This document shows, piece by piece, positions 36,301 to 48,467 of a DNA stretch of 64,000 nucleotides (position 1 is its first letter; every line of letters starts with the position of its first letter). The notes below the pieces were generated by a model. That model saw nothing but the letters and a program-made list of their open reading frames with translations. It did no database searches and was not told the DNA's origin. The DNA is from Neodiprion pinetum (Eukaryota; Arthropoda; Insecta; Hymenoptera; Diprionidae), in NCBI RefSeq assembly GCF_021155775.2, contig NC_060235.2, positions 19,273,598 through 19,337,597 of the forward strand, in the 5' to 3' direction. Both the position numbers and the translations under genes were made by a program.

Positions 36301-39300
36301 CTATATATACACAAATATCTAATCACGTCCAATTATAACGTTCGCATCCTCGTGAATATATTTGCTTAGTAATAATCTTTAGTCAATTATACACGGTGCT
36401 AAATTGTACTCGATCCATGTATAATACGTATACATATATGCTATTCGCCCATAAAATGTCTAATTTCAACCCCAAATTTTGTGACTCTTTGATATAATTA
36501 CAGCTGTGAAATTTGACAATTCCGATAACGGAGATCCAAGATTTTTGCGCGAATAATCTTTGTTTTATCATTATATGTTACAAAAAATTACAGTAAAATA
36601 TGCTTCTTTGTAAATATGCGCGTATATAATATGGAAGTGTCAAAATTTACCGTCGCAATGCGGTCGACAAATGAAATGTAAATAGTGTTATGTACATAAT
36701 AGGACATGTACAATTATTAAACACACGTCTCGAAACCTCTGTAACGTGGGTGTAGCAGGAATGAAGAGAGACGGGTGATTAAAATTAACGAGCTAATTAC
36801 GCAGAGGTCGGTGCACGAATGGTGAACGCAACAAACGTATAATTATGCAGTACATGTGTCACATATGGACCTGTATATGCAAGGACTCCTGCTCAAGAAT
36901 TCAATTCATCTTATTAATATTCTACCAATCCAGTTAACTCGAGTAATTACCCAACGTAATTAAGCGCGGATGATGCACTCCCAAATATGTTGAAGCGTCT
37001 GTTTTTTTTTTTGTAATATAAAAAATAAATAACATACAAATTTTAACTATGAACCACATTTTGGAGAATTTTTACATTTTTAACGACTATGCGTATGCAA
37101 TTACCTACAACTCAGTTTTCGTGCAACGTTACGAATTGGAATTTTTGTTAAAATCTTTTGTACATTTGCCGTCGGGAATTTTTTAATTTTTAAATAGCTT
37201 CGTTATCGGTTAGGTCCCAATTAAATTGCCACGCTGTCGTTTTGAAAACACGCCAATTTGGTTTCTGATTTAGTACAAGTACTGATATCGTGAATTTCGC
37301 GTTTGACGAAATCACCGTTTTCATATCATCGCCGAGGGCGAAATCACTACTGAAACATTCTTGCCATCGTTTCCCTTGAACTAAATCAGCGCTGATCGAA
37401 CAGCGATTGCTACGAGCGATTTCGCAATCGAAATAAAATTCGAAGTGACGAATTCACGAGCGGCCATCTTTATTTTCATCCGTGGCGTCCATATTGTCCA
37501 TCCGTCTAATATACTTTAGCTCAACATTCAAATCGTTTCAAGTGATCGAATCACGTTCTTCTTGTGCTTCTGTTTCAACCGACGTAGATACAAAGAAATT
37601 TTAATACTTTGCTGTTCGATCAACTGGCCGCTAATTAAAACTCATATTAGGTTATGTTACGTACCTGGGTAAATTTTTTCCCAATAATTTCCTGATTTGT
37701 TTATCACACTTTGTGCAGCGATTGTAATATTATTCCACCTGTATTCTTACCGAGCTTTCACAGTTTCTAAGACTCGTCGCGACACGCGGTCAGCGTAGCG
37801 CGTTGCATAGCATTGGATTGCAGTGCAGTGCGTACGTAATTGCGTTCCTTGCAGCGAGGTTATTAAAATAGATTAGGTGGCTCTAATAAACGACGCGGTG
37901 ACCCTCAGGAACAGCCGCGAGTAAAGCGCTCTCCGAGCTCTTTCTCATAGGATACGTTCGCATAATGTGAGAACCGATCGAATAAATGTCAAGGAGAACG
38001 ATAAGAAGCGGAAGAATAATTTTACAAAAAAATCTACAATTTGAAGAATTATTTTTTTCATTTCCTCGATTCTTATTCATCCCAATTTTTTTTCCCCTTT
38101 TTAAAGAAGTGCCTTGCATTCTGTCTTATGAAAGGGTTTTTGTATTTTTGTATTTTAAATTGCCAAAAATTTCTTCCGCGCTTTGCGTACTTTCGTCTCG
38201 AATAATAATCATAATAATAATGACGATAATAAGTATGTCAAGGGTACTTGTGAGTTGTATATTCCTGAATGCGATATCGTTATTTCACATCAGCAAATTA
38301 AGCTCCCTCGCTTAATACGGTTATAGAAAAACTTGTACGGTTTCCAAATATGGCTTCTATCCCAGGCTGCAGATGAAACTCTTAAGGAATTATCGAGTGT
38401 ACACGTTCAAGTTTTTCAACCGAAAATGTTAAATCACAAGTATACCTTGAGCACAATTTTGATGAATTTTTTGTGTGCCTTTGTTCCTCAGGTTGAATTC
38501 TTGACAAATCATCTGAGATCATTTGTTATTCTCGACTCGTCCTTTTGCATTGTAAAAATATCAGTGTGCTTCATTCGTATTGAGACTAGATTCTTTGTAC
38601 AATAGAATGAAGTTCGATAATTTTTATCACTAAAAAAAATCGATGAATCAAGATTGTGGAATATGAGTCGAACTTTTGAATATCGTCCGATTCTTGGACT
38701 ATTAAAGGAAACTGAAACAATTGAAAAAGTTTCTAAATCGATCCAAACACGTGCTTTGTACCGGACGAGTAAATTGCAGCAGTTATCGCAGTTGAATCAC
38801 TGTGCGGAATAAAAACTAGCGTATATTTCATGATATTAAATGAAAAGTCTTATTTTCAACAATAATACTTAAAGTAAAAGGTATCGATTTCACGTAAAAA
38901 AAAAAAAACGCCGTTACGTTAAAATGTCTCTCGTCCCTTTCCGCGTTGCATTTTCTTTTTCTTTACTTTTTTTTTTATCACACATCTCGCAACATTAACT
39001 CAGTGTGGCGTTTTTTTTTTTTTCCACGGAATGTAGCAAAACGTGGAAATATACGTTCAGAAGAACGGTGATTTTTTGCGCACATTAAGAGCTCGTTACC
39101 GATCTGAGTTCATGGATAAAACACTTTATACACCGTGAACACGCGCATTATACACATTGTATTACACGTGTAAGAGGGACCGGCGGGTATTTATTTGTAC
39201 ATTAACGTCTCAAGCGAGAAAAGTAGGGGGGAGAAATTTCACGCTGGTTATACAGTTGTCCGAATTAATGTAAAGTTGTTAATGGCCTCGCGGCTCCTCG

Positions 39301-39552
39301 CGCGACCCTCTCGTTTTGCCTATACATCTATATCGTACATATATATATATATACGAGTATACGCATTCAACGCGAATACTTTGACGACAATTTTCCTTCG
39401 TATTAAACGCCTTGCAAAAATTTACGCGGCGTGACCCCCGCTTAGAGGCACCTTTAACATTCTACCGCTGAACAATAAACTTTACCCTCTCTTCGAACGA
39501 ATTAATTACCTTCAAACATTGTCGAGCACGCACTTTTTCCTCGTAAACATCT
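36301..39552. other. Stretch without a supported gene
   Basis: 36720-36975 has several ATTA-core words (AATTAACG, CTAATTAC, TTATTAATA, GTAATTAAG), as in homeodomain-bound enhancers. This is suggestive only. 37780-37990 is GC- and CpG-richer with a duplicated GCAGT word. Poly(A) and poly(T) tracts lie at about 38898-38908 and 39012-39023. No exon is supported. Confidence 0.4.
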
Positions 39553-39580
39553 CTGTGTGTGTGTGTGTGTGCGTGCGTGT
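39553..39580. repeat. (TG)n microsatellite with CGTG variants
   Basis: About 8 TG units followed by GCGTGCGTGT. Confidence 0.9.
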
Positions 39581-39713
39581 CTGCCTGCCTGTTATTATTG
39601 TACGAATAGGGATTGAAAAAGGAACGGGGAAAAAATATTATACCTTATATACGTATATATAATATGTTACGGTGTTAACGACGATTACGTTTAAGGATAA
39701 CGCAGAATTATTG

Positions 39714-39719
39714 TTGTTA

Positions 39720-39751
<32 letters not shown>
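39714..39751. repeat. (ATT)n microsatellite
   Basis: About 12 ATT units, the only sizeable trinucleotide repeat in the window's AT-rich part. Confidence 0.92.
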
Positions 39752-39752
<1 letters not shown>

Positions 39753-40619
39753 GACATTTTTAACGGACTTTAAATTGATGTGATTCTGCCGGAGGTTTTT
39801 TTTTATACCTGATATTATTTCCCAATTTATTGCCTCACAACAATTGTTTGCGATATATTTCAAATCGAAGAAATAAATTATCTCGGTATAACCATATGGT
39901 GATCTTATTCGTTCCACCACATAGAATCTACAAAGCAGTTGATTATTCGAACGAAGAGAGGCAGAAAAAATATCTCTATTTATGTTCTCCAGCTAGAGCA
40001 AGAGGTTAAAATGATTCGTTTAGAACCTGATAATTTTTTGACCAGCGAAATGAACGAAATTTACTGTTTCATCGAATATTTCTAAACTGGTAATAAATCG
40101 CAAAGAAGAATAATGATATTATCCTTTTTTCGTTGTGAGGAAATAGTTTGAAAATTAGTGGGATATTTGGATATTTGCTGTTTGTACGAGCGCTTGTGTC
40201 AGCTTTTGACATAAATTCACAGGAGTGAACGTAGAATTAAGGGATCGCGAATCCGCGCGCTTGAAAGCTTTTGCCAATCACGGCGAGCTTCTGAAATTCT
40301 CTCGCCGCATAAAACATTTTAATACCTATAACCTATACACAGGTATGTTATAGATGCACGTCTATATTTATAGTGCACTTTTCATTTTTCACTCTCATTA
40401 GTAATTTCCGACTCCTCGTTATACATCATTTCAATTTTCCTTTTATATTCCGACGTTCGTGGTATTACATCAAGTTTCCATTTGTGTACAAATATTCGTA
40501 CGCTTCGTTTTCAATTATTTTAATCCTTTCGTTCGCAGTCGGATGCTCGGCGTCCCATCTCAAAAATCTTCATTTCCTAGCCTTATCACAGTTTGTTTAC
40601 ATCTCGGATTTAGAAATTA

Positions 40620-40800
40620 TGAAATTCAGACACCAGGTTCGTGATCAGCGACCCCAAAAACCTCGTGAAACAATTTTCGCTCAGTATCGTCGAATTTTGA
40701 TAGTTTTGTCGATTTTACAATCTTAATATTGGATCCGCCATCTTGGATCTATAAATTATCGGATTCGTGATCAGCGACCCGGAAAAATCCCCGAGTAACA
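40620..40800 (+). repeat. Two GATCAGCGACC-family units in direct repeat
   Basis: GTTCGTGATCAGCGACCCC near 40637-40655 and GATTCGTGATCAGCGACCC near 40763-40781 are about 126 bases apart. Each is followed by an A-rich segment and a CTCGTGAAACAA or CCGAGTAACAA word. The intervening CCGCCATCTTGGAT links this to the copy at 30137-30225. Confidence 0.75.
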
Positions 40801-40877
40801 AAGTTCGGGCCAAAATATAGGGTTCAAAAATATGTGATCGAAAAATGGTGAAATACCGTGAAATCCTTTGGTCTTGA

Positions 40878-40881
<4 letters not shown>

Positions 40882-40909
<28 letters not shown>
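40882..40909. repeat. Poly(A) tract, 28 bases
   Basis: The longest pure A run in the window. No retrotransposon body or target duplication was identified upstream, so it is left as a homopolymer. Confidence 0.9.
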
Positions 40910-40911
<2 letters not shown>

Positions 40912-42483
40912 CTTACTCTCCGTCAAAAAAGTAAATAATCTCACCTTACGCAATACGTACACGTTGATATTGTAAATTTGAAATCTGATAATGTTGAATC
41001 TCGCCGTATCTACTGTACAGGAAAGAAGTGTCATAACTGTACAAAGTACTTGGATAAAAATTTGCTCGAGGCTGCGACACGGGGGCGTTTCACCCTGTAG
41101 AATAAGTTGTGTTTGTTATATGTGGATGGTGTAATACGTGCATGTATATGCATAGGGAGTATGGCTTAAGGGCGCGGAAAGTGGAAATCGGACACTCGAC
41201 AGGTGGCTCGTTTTCCCGATTCGAGGAGTTGAATACCTCGGCTTAACTCCCTCAACGATCCCTCGTATATATCCTTTCACCATTCGTGTGTATTTGTTAT
41301 TCACAATACATACGCGGTAGATATCCAGGTAATCTTTTCAACTCCTCCTTTATATTTCCACGAGTGAAAAATGATACGGAAGATATTTTTTCATTGGTAT
41401 TTTTTTTCAGCAGCATATTAGGTGCAATATTTGATATAATATGTGCGAAATTGATTTTTATTTATAGAAAATTTTTCGTCGCAAGTGAACGTCCTAAATT
41501 CGAAATCGTAGTTTTTAGTTCCATTTATAGGTTCTTACAAGGTTCGCGAGTCGAAATTAATCAATATTGATCGGTAAACTTATTACGAGATTGGCGCCGA
41601 AAATGCGAGAAGAAAAAACTACTGAAAGAATATTCAAAAGTTTTAGTATCGATTTTTACAGATTTCAAATTTTGTCGGAATGCTAAAAAATCTGATACAC
41701 TTGTTCGATTTCACTTCACGATAGCTTATTTCTTTTATCGATTCGCAGAATTATCTTCTCTTTCCAACAGTCAATTCGATGTCGTTGTTAATTTTGTTAA
41801 AAAAAATCAGAATCAATCTAATCTTGAAAGATCGATCATACTAGCGTGCCAAATAAAAAAAAAATAATTCAATCGTAATGTAATTTTAGAGAATAATATT
41901 CCCAATAAAATCAGTAACCTCAGATTGAAATCGAGCAGAATCTTACGAGTCTACTATTTTACATAAAATTTAAATGAAAAATTGACATCTGTCATCTCTT
42001 ATTTCTAATTTCATCATTGTAAACGATTTACAGTTTTCTGAAAATCATTGCGACCCATCCACGAATATCTCGTAATAAAATTAAAGACCTCGATAAAAAA
42101 TAACCACAATAATTCATTTGCAACAAAGTTCAACAGCTTCTGCATTTATAGACTCGCTATATTTTAACACAATTCCATGAATCTTCCAACCAGTTTATTC
42201 GTAGATCAAAACATGGCTTTAGACTTATCCTTGAAAAGGGTTCGTATCACGTCGTTGCGGGATTAGATTTGTTCAATTAACGACTCACTAAATATACTTG
42301 CACATACGCGTATCACAGTTACGCATATAATACACGTTACGTATCTCGTACTCACATGTACACCAATATTATTCCCGAGCACCTTGCGTTTCGCTTTAAT
42401 ATTCTCCATCGTCTCCATTTCCTCTCACCCTTTTGTATGCATCGCATTTATACACCTATCGCACTGTTCTATAACCTTCGCTT
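40910..42483. other. AT-rich stretch without a supported gene
   Basis: No repeats of note, no splice-supported frames. A GC-richer patch lies at about 41075-41280. Confidence 0.5.
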
Positions 42484-42742
42484 TTTTTTTTGCTGAAAAA
42501 ATTACAGAGTCTTCGAATATGTGTGACAATATCGCCAAAAAATCGCCAGAGTGACACGGATCGAGGTTCTAGGGTAAAAAAAATTAAGCCACACAAATTA
42601 ATTTTTCTACACCGGAACCTCGACCGAATTTGTGTGGCTTCATTTTTTTTACCCTAGAACCTCGATCCGTGTCACTCTGGCGATTTTTTGGCGATATTGT
42701 CACACATATTCGAAGACTCTGTAATTTTTTCAGCAAAAAAAA
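42484..42742. mobile_element. Near-perfect 259-base palindrome
   Basis: The arm 42484-42599 and the arm 42627-42742 are each 116 bases. They are reverse complements except at one position (TTAAGCC against TGAAGCC). A 27-base loop separates them. The open frames on both strands across it are mirror images. Such arm identity implies recent origin, gene conversion or an assembly inverted-duplication artefact. Sequence just to the right (42950-43060) shares words with the 58.9-kb foldback end, so the palindrome may be the distal part of a larger foldback relative. Confidence 0.92.
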
Positions 42743-43070
42743 GGGTCCTTTTTGTATAAAAAAAATAATTTCTTCCTTTTTTGGTAAAAAGTCAGCGTTA
42801 ACGGAACGTAACAATTTTTTCAAAAATTCCTCTCGAAAGCTAACAAAAAACTACAACTTTTATGTTGAGTCATTTTTTTTTTTCAGTTACTTCAAGTTTC
42901 CGAGATATATTCGTTTGAAAAAAAAACGGCAATTTCTCAAATAATGAATTAAAAAATCTGAAAAAATTCACATAGAGTAACTTTTAGTAGTACTTTGATA
43001 TAACCAATTATGGGGCAGATCTGAGATGGTCGAAAAAAAAGTAGCCGAGTTGACGGAGAATCCGTCATTT
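42743..43070. other. Possible flank of a foldback-family element
   Basis: Contains AAATTCACATAG...TAGTAGTACTTTGA...GGCAGATCTGAGATGG...GCCGAGTTGAC. This recalls 58862-58955 (AAATTCAGTAGTACTTTTTTCAGATCGGGG...GTCGAGTTGACA). The similarity is patchy. Confidence 0.35.
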
Positions 43071-43382
43071 ATATTTTATATGCATATACACGTATGTGTG
43101 TATATTGCTTATGTACATGCATACGTGTAATGTAAATGCAGCATATAAATAGGAATTTTACGAGTATATAAGGGCGAGAATTTATCGTCGAGGAGAATTG
43201 CTCCCCCATGGAGGAATAAGACGCATTGCCGAATCATTCGGTTAGCTCAGTGTCGCACGGATCGTTAAATTATGCAGTTTTATGACCCTGAGATATAAGC
43301 TCGTGGCCCTTTTAACTATCGGTATTCGAGCTTAGGTAGGTAAATGTTATCAACTCGTTTCAATCGCACGGATCGTATATGG

Positions 43383-43985
43383 GGCATTCCATGCCAACTC
43401 GATTAACGTCGCTCCCAATGCTCGCCATTTCTGGTTTTGTTGAAAACTTTTTGTGGAATTGTTCCGATTTCGAAATAGTACCCTGAATATTTTTCAACCT
43501 TTTTTTTTTGGTAAATTTGCTTTACTTATGATTTTTGAAAAACCAACGTGCCATCTTAGATATCTGATTATTCCAAACTGTTTCATTGTTCGCAATTTTT
43601 TTATCATAAAAAAAAAAGAAATCTTTTTTTTGGGAAAATCTGAAAAAAAAAATTTCGAAATCCTGGGTTATGTATAAAAATGTTTGACCAGCAGCCCACA
43701 AGCAACTGTCAATTGCTTGTGTTTTTTTTTTTTTTTTTTCTTTAATTTTTGTATCTTCAAAAAATTCAAACAAGATTTAGGAGCGAATGCTTTTTTACGG
43801 TAAAACTAAAGATATGCCGGTTTTCAAAAATCATACATAACACTAATTTATTGAAACAAATGTGAAAAAATTTAGGGTACTGATCGAAATGCTCAACAGC
43901 CATGACGAATATAACAGTTATTGCTTTCGATATTTCGCCGATCAATTTATGAACTTGGTAGATCAAAGCCTTGAAAAATTCTTTT
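43383..43985. mobile_element. Decayed foldback element
   Basis: Left-side words pair in inverted orientation with right-side words in matching order. ATTTCGAAATAGTACCCT (43467-43484) pairs with the reverse complement of 43873-43890. TATGATTTTTGAAAAACC (43527-43544) pairs with that of 43819-43835. The left edge, GGGCATTCCATGCCAACTCGA, resembles the GGGCTCTTTCAATGTCAACTCGA edge of the 58.3-59.0 kb element. The arms are strongly diverged and the right boundary is approximate. Confidence 0.5.
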
Positions 43986-44926
43986 CGTAATTCAGATGCT
44001 TATTCATAATCGGATCGAAAGAAAATGTTTGCCAATTTTGTCGAGGACTTTGAATTCATTGATGGTAAAAACACGGCAGAAAAGTTAAAACGGCGCGTCG
44101 GTCTGCCTTTTAAAATTCGTCTGGTTTCGGAAAAGTAAAAGAAATGTGAAAAAAGAATCGTAAAAAAAAAAAAAATATTGTTCCACGATTACGCAGCGAT
44201 ATTTAGATAGATTATTTTTTCTTCTGCATATTATTTATACAGATTATTAATTTTCGTTTGATAAAATAGAATATTTAATCGATGCGACACCGGATCATTT
44301 CAAATATTTTTCCAGCCGTGAACGATCCTGGTATTATAAAAAAAAAAAAAAGGAAAAACTAATCAACCTCGTAACTCTTATCATTGGAAAACCAATCGTT
44401 GAAATTTTGAGTTGAACAATGATCGGTTTTAAATCGCTATTGAAATATAACATATACCTAGGTATTACATATTACGTATTATCAGTACCCGTAAAACGAT
44501 GAAAGACCTGAAGTAAAATAATTAAAAAAATGAATAAAAACTCAAACTAGACCGAATTTTCGATGAAACTCTCACCCTATTTGGAACGTTTCGCGCTATT
44601 ATGTGACATTTACATCCGGCAGACGTGCGTCAATATTCGTTCAGCAAGCGCTGCAGCGTATATATACATAAACATATATATAGGTATATATACGAGATAT
44701 GTATACGTCGGCATCACACACATTCAGACGCATGGATACAGTCCGCGCATATATCAGAGAAACTGGGTCAGCATGCCCGGCACTAAGGTGAAAATTACGC
44801 TCCAAATTTTCACAGAATTAAATTAAACTTCGAGATCATCAATCTTGTTGAAACAATCGCGGGCTAAGAATCAGACGATACAAGCGTTAATTAACACTTT
44901 CGGCGCGATGGGCAAAAGTTGATTCG

Positions 44927-45127
44927 ATTTTTACCGAGACATTGAATTTCGACAGAATATATGGGGAAACGATTTAAAGTTGTATTTAAAAAAGTAACGA
45001 CACGTTTTGACTTTTCTTGGTTTTTTTTTTTTTTTTTTTTTTCCCCAGTAGTTTGTTCTATTTTTACCGAGGCATTGAATTTCGAAAGGATATATGGAGA
45101 AACGATTCAATATTGTATTTAAAATGG
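44927..45127 (+). repeat. Local tandem duplication, about 133-bp period
   Basis: 44927-44996 and 45060-45127 are about 85-90% alike by eye (ATTTTTACCGAGRCATTGAATTTCGA, then TATATGG-GAAACGATT, then GTATTTAAAA). They are separated by a poly(T) tract (about 45021-45042). Confidence 0.8.
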
Positions 45128-47040
45128 TAAAAAAAAAAATTTTCGAATTTTTCCAGGTTTTTCTCCAATTTCAAAACTCCGCGGATCGTCGTTTAATTGT
45201 TTACGGGAATTATCTTTTCGGAAAACAATGCTATGGAAACTTCGTTCGATTATCGTGGAAGCTCAAAGCTCTGATTCTCCCATTCTCACCGTTCGATCCT
45301 GACTCTCCCTAAAAAGCTGCGAAGCGGCGCCGCCGAATGGAATTAATTATCACACCTCGTTCGCGCTCCCCTTGGTAATATTAGATCGGCTCTGCCGGCT
45401 TCTGCCAAAACCTCGATTCAACACTCGAAAATTCACGATTCTACTCGCCCGTCGCAGATTCGTGCAACGTTCGTTTCCTCGAGACTTGGAAATAATATGT
45501 GCGAAGTAGATTTGCGCGATTTCTCAAGGAAGACTGTGAAAGGCAAAAGTGGCTCTGCTATGTTTCGAAGTTTCGATATTTTTTGCAACGTTTTTATTTC
45601 CTGCCGAATTCTTACGTCAAATTTCACCGTCTCAAATTACGAACGCAAAAATTTCGAACATACCTTTCATTGCAATTACGTATTTGATCAAAATAAAGCT
45701 CAATCGAATGTATTTGCTAATCAGATGGAACAGATTCAACCGAACGCTTCGCTGTTTGACGAACGAAATAATCGCTGGATTTCCACCATTCTGTATAGCA
45801 AATGATCCGCTTTTTTTTTCAATTCAATGCTCTGCAAATCTCGAATAAATATCTAGCTAATCAGTACCTCGATTAATTAGCATTATTTGAGATAACTATT
45901 AAATCGAAATGTTGCGAAAAAAAAGTCCAATTTTCGGTGATTGATAAGCTGAAAATGATCCAATCAATCGTCACACTTTTGTGTAATGACTAATTCCTGT
46001 TTACTGTGTGAATTTTTTTTTTTTCTTCTTTTTTTTGTTTTCTTTTTCTGCGCATAGAATCAGATTCGTGCAATCGAATCTCTAGTTATAGAAAAATAAC
46101 CGCTCATCCGATTTTAAATTTAATGCCAACGCAACGAAAATTCCAGAGCAGAGGCGTATAAATATAGCTTATACTGTATGCAAATAATCAAAAGCTCGTT
46201 GTATAATAATAACTTTCTCTCTGTCTCTCTCCCTCTCTCTCTCTCTCTCCAAATTGCGGAGCTGCAAGTTATCTCGTTGCATTGCGTTGTTGTCCGGCAT
46301 AGATATATGCGCGGAGTTGTACTTACAGATATTCCTACAAATCATACACGTGTCTCTGTTCTTCTGCAAATGAAGAGGTAAATGAAGAAAAAGGAAGGAG
46401 AATGAAGAAAAAAGCACGACAGACCTCGACCTCCAGCTGCGCCAGACTGAAGCTCCTCTCATTCTCGTCTCTTTGCTCCTTGTGACGCACGTTATACGCG
46501 TAACATAAATTCGCAGCCTCTTAGCAAGCCTATTTTCGTGCAATTAGCTCTACGATAACAATATCAGTCATTGGGTACAACAGATGTATATGAAAATTTC
46601 GATATAAAGAGAGAAACAGTTTTGCAGAAGAATAACGTTTTTATCCATCTAATCGGTAGGGTGTAAAAATTTTTTTCACTTTTATTCAGACATTTAAAGA
46701 CAAGAAATTTGACGTTTGTAAACCACGAATTCTCAAGGATTGTAACAAGTCTGAAAATATCTGGATTATATAGTCTTATTAACTCCGACGTTATTTCTGA
46801 TTTTTCATGTTATTCTAAGGTATTCAATAGAGATTTTATAAAAAGTTTTCAGACGTACGAATTGAGTTTTATAAAAATTCTGTTATAAGTATAAAAAAAA
46901 ATTTCTGAAATATTTTTAACACGTATAATCGACGTCGTAGATAAATTTTCAAGAGATTTTCGCGAGAAATTTTAGAATCAATTTTTTGATTACATCATGT
47001 CAGAACTTTATGTAAAATCTCTGTCGAATATCGACTGTAG
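45128..47040. other. Stretch without a supported gene
   Basis: Three overlapping plus-strand frames at 45497-45848 are mutually exclusive and have no splice context. (CT)n lies at 46215-46250. Confidence 0.45.
46215..46250. repeat. (CT)n microsatellite, interrupted
   Basis: About 17 CT units with CTGT and CCCT interruptions. It accounts for the RERERERD tract in the opposing minus-strand frame. Confidence 0.92.
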
Positions 47041-47509
47041 GTGTTCGAATTACCAAAATACAATCAGATGCAATCTGAATTCAACAAATACTCGTTTAAA
47101 AATTGTGAGGAATATTTTTTCAGTTATGTCATTCTATATTACAGGAAAAATTTTGTAAACGCTACAGTAATAGACACAATAGTCAGAGAAATCACATTAA
47201 TCTGCTATTATTTACGAGAAAAGTATATAATTTGTCAGATTTTCAAGAACAATAGATTATTTTATTCGTTTCTGAATTCCCGACGATTTGTCCGAAACAG
47301 ATTTTTTCTTGAGCTCGTCAATCGATATAGAAAAAATCCGGTATATAGAATCATTTTAATTTACAGACAAGAATCTTGTGATTTAGCACTAAATTCATTA
47401 TATTGTTACCGAGAATGCTTCTGTGAAGTTAATAACTTGTTTTGCATGAGTCAATTATGTTTAAAATTCAGCGTTACAAAATCTTATCTTGAATGTATTT
47501 ATATTTAAG
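47041..47509 (+). CDS. Exon-like open segment, product unknown
   Basis: 155 sense codons without a stop in strongly AT-rich DNA, from just after an acceptor-like ATCGACTGTAG (AG at 47039-47040) to TAA at 47506-47508. One base later comes an excellent donor AAG|GTGAGTA at 47510. The frame has no early ATG and starts with GTG, so it would be an internal or terminal exon rather than a complete gene. The product is rich in Tyr, Phe, Asn, Lys, Arg and Cys, with aromatic/hydrophobic runs (EEYFFSYVILYY, REITLICYYLREKY) and C-terminal cysteines, and no recognised domain. The upstream pyrimidine tract is poor. A stop directly before a donor is odd for coding, so it may be a retained pseudogene fragment, a non-coding exon or chance. 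Confidence 0.28.
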
Positions 47510-47864
47510 GTGAGTATTTGTATTAATATTTACAATAATATATATTTAAGGATGATACGGGGTGTACAGTCAGGTGAAAAAAGTGTTGAATCGTAAACTG
47601 GTTGAAACAGAGGGTTAAATAGTATCGGTGAGGTTAAGCTAGGATCATTCGACTATAAAAGTTTCAGTGATCAGGGAGAAAATGTTAAAACACTGAAATT
47701 GAAGCACAAATTTATTGTTATTTCAACTACATCATAGAACTCTCACTGTTATAATATTTTTTTTTTTTTTTTTTTTTATCAAAAAAATCATATCACAATT
47801 TTAATTCAGTTTTGCAACGTTTTTATCTGGATCACGCAGTTTTCTCCAATCAGATTCACCTCGA
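47510..47864. other. Intergenic stretch with possible minus-strand 3'-UTR
   Basis: Contains poly(T) at about 47757-47777 and an AATAAA on the minus strand near 47710-47716, about 150 bases beyond the stop of the minus-strand frame at 47865. A CGGGGTGTACAGTCAGG word at 47559 resembles transposon-end GGGTGT motifs. Confidence 0.3.
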
Positions 47865-48208
47865 TCATCTTCGCTCGTTCTCTTTAGCGTTTGGTTCGTA
47901 GTATTTTTTATTTGACCAATACTCGTTAAATCTCTGTATCGTCACGTTTTTGTTTCGACTAATATTTTCATCCGACTGTACGTCCGATGCGGAAAGTTTG
48001 ACGGTCAGATCGTCGGATTCGCGAGAGGCGTTGACCGGGGAGTCAAACCCGGGGGGCGTAAATCCGTTATCACCGTCACTCGGTCGTGTAAATCGCTGTA
48101 ACTTGTTACGCGTGTGTGTGCCTTCGCTTTCACACATCCGTAGGCGTGTGTTCGGATCACGTAATGCAGGTAGAAGCGTCAGAAACACGAACGCGGAAAT
48201 GCGTTTGC
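47865..48208 (-). CDS. Candidate 3'-terminal exon, product unknown
   Basis: On the minus strand a pyrimidine-containing acceptor CAGCCCTTCTGCAG (AG at 48210-48209) opens a frame of about 113 codons ending at TGA (47865-47867). The peptide is hydrophilic: a short hydrophobic start (ISAFVFLTLLPAL), then charged, Ser/Asp/Asn-rich sequence (ASRESDDLTVKLSASDVQSD) and a basic tail (YYEPNAKENERR). The segment is GC-richer than its flanks and AATAAA follows about 150 bases later. A 92-codon frame also exists on the opposite strand, which weakens the case. No family is recognised. Confidence 0.27.
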
Positions 48209-48467
48209 CTGCAGAAGGGCTGATATGACCGCAAGTTCAACCGCTGCCGTGAAAGCTTTCGTGTCACGTCCGAATGGCGAAATTTTTTTGCTTTCGACCA
48301 GCTGAGTTAGTATGTAAAACGGTCATTTTAGTGCTTGGAAAAAATATGTACACACTGAGATGAGTTTCATTTTTGTACAGTTACTAGAAAATTCTATCGG
48401 TAAAAGAATAGGTTTCGTAGGAGTGACGGTTCGAATATTTTTTAAATTAGTGTGATTATAGGTGTCA

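Noticed and set aside
40882..40909. Poly(A) tract as a LINE or SINE tail
   Set aside because: No element body, Pol III boxes or target duplication could be found upstream.
42584..42944. Open frames on both strands around 42.6-42.9 kb
   Set aside because: They are mirror images produced by the palindrome and continue into poly-Lys/Phe tracts.
46169..46543. 124-codon minus-strand frame
   Set aside because: Contains RERERERD from the (CT)n microsatellite. No supporting signals.
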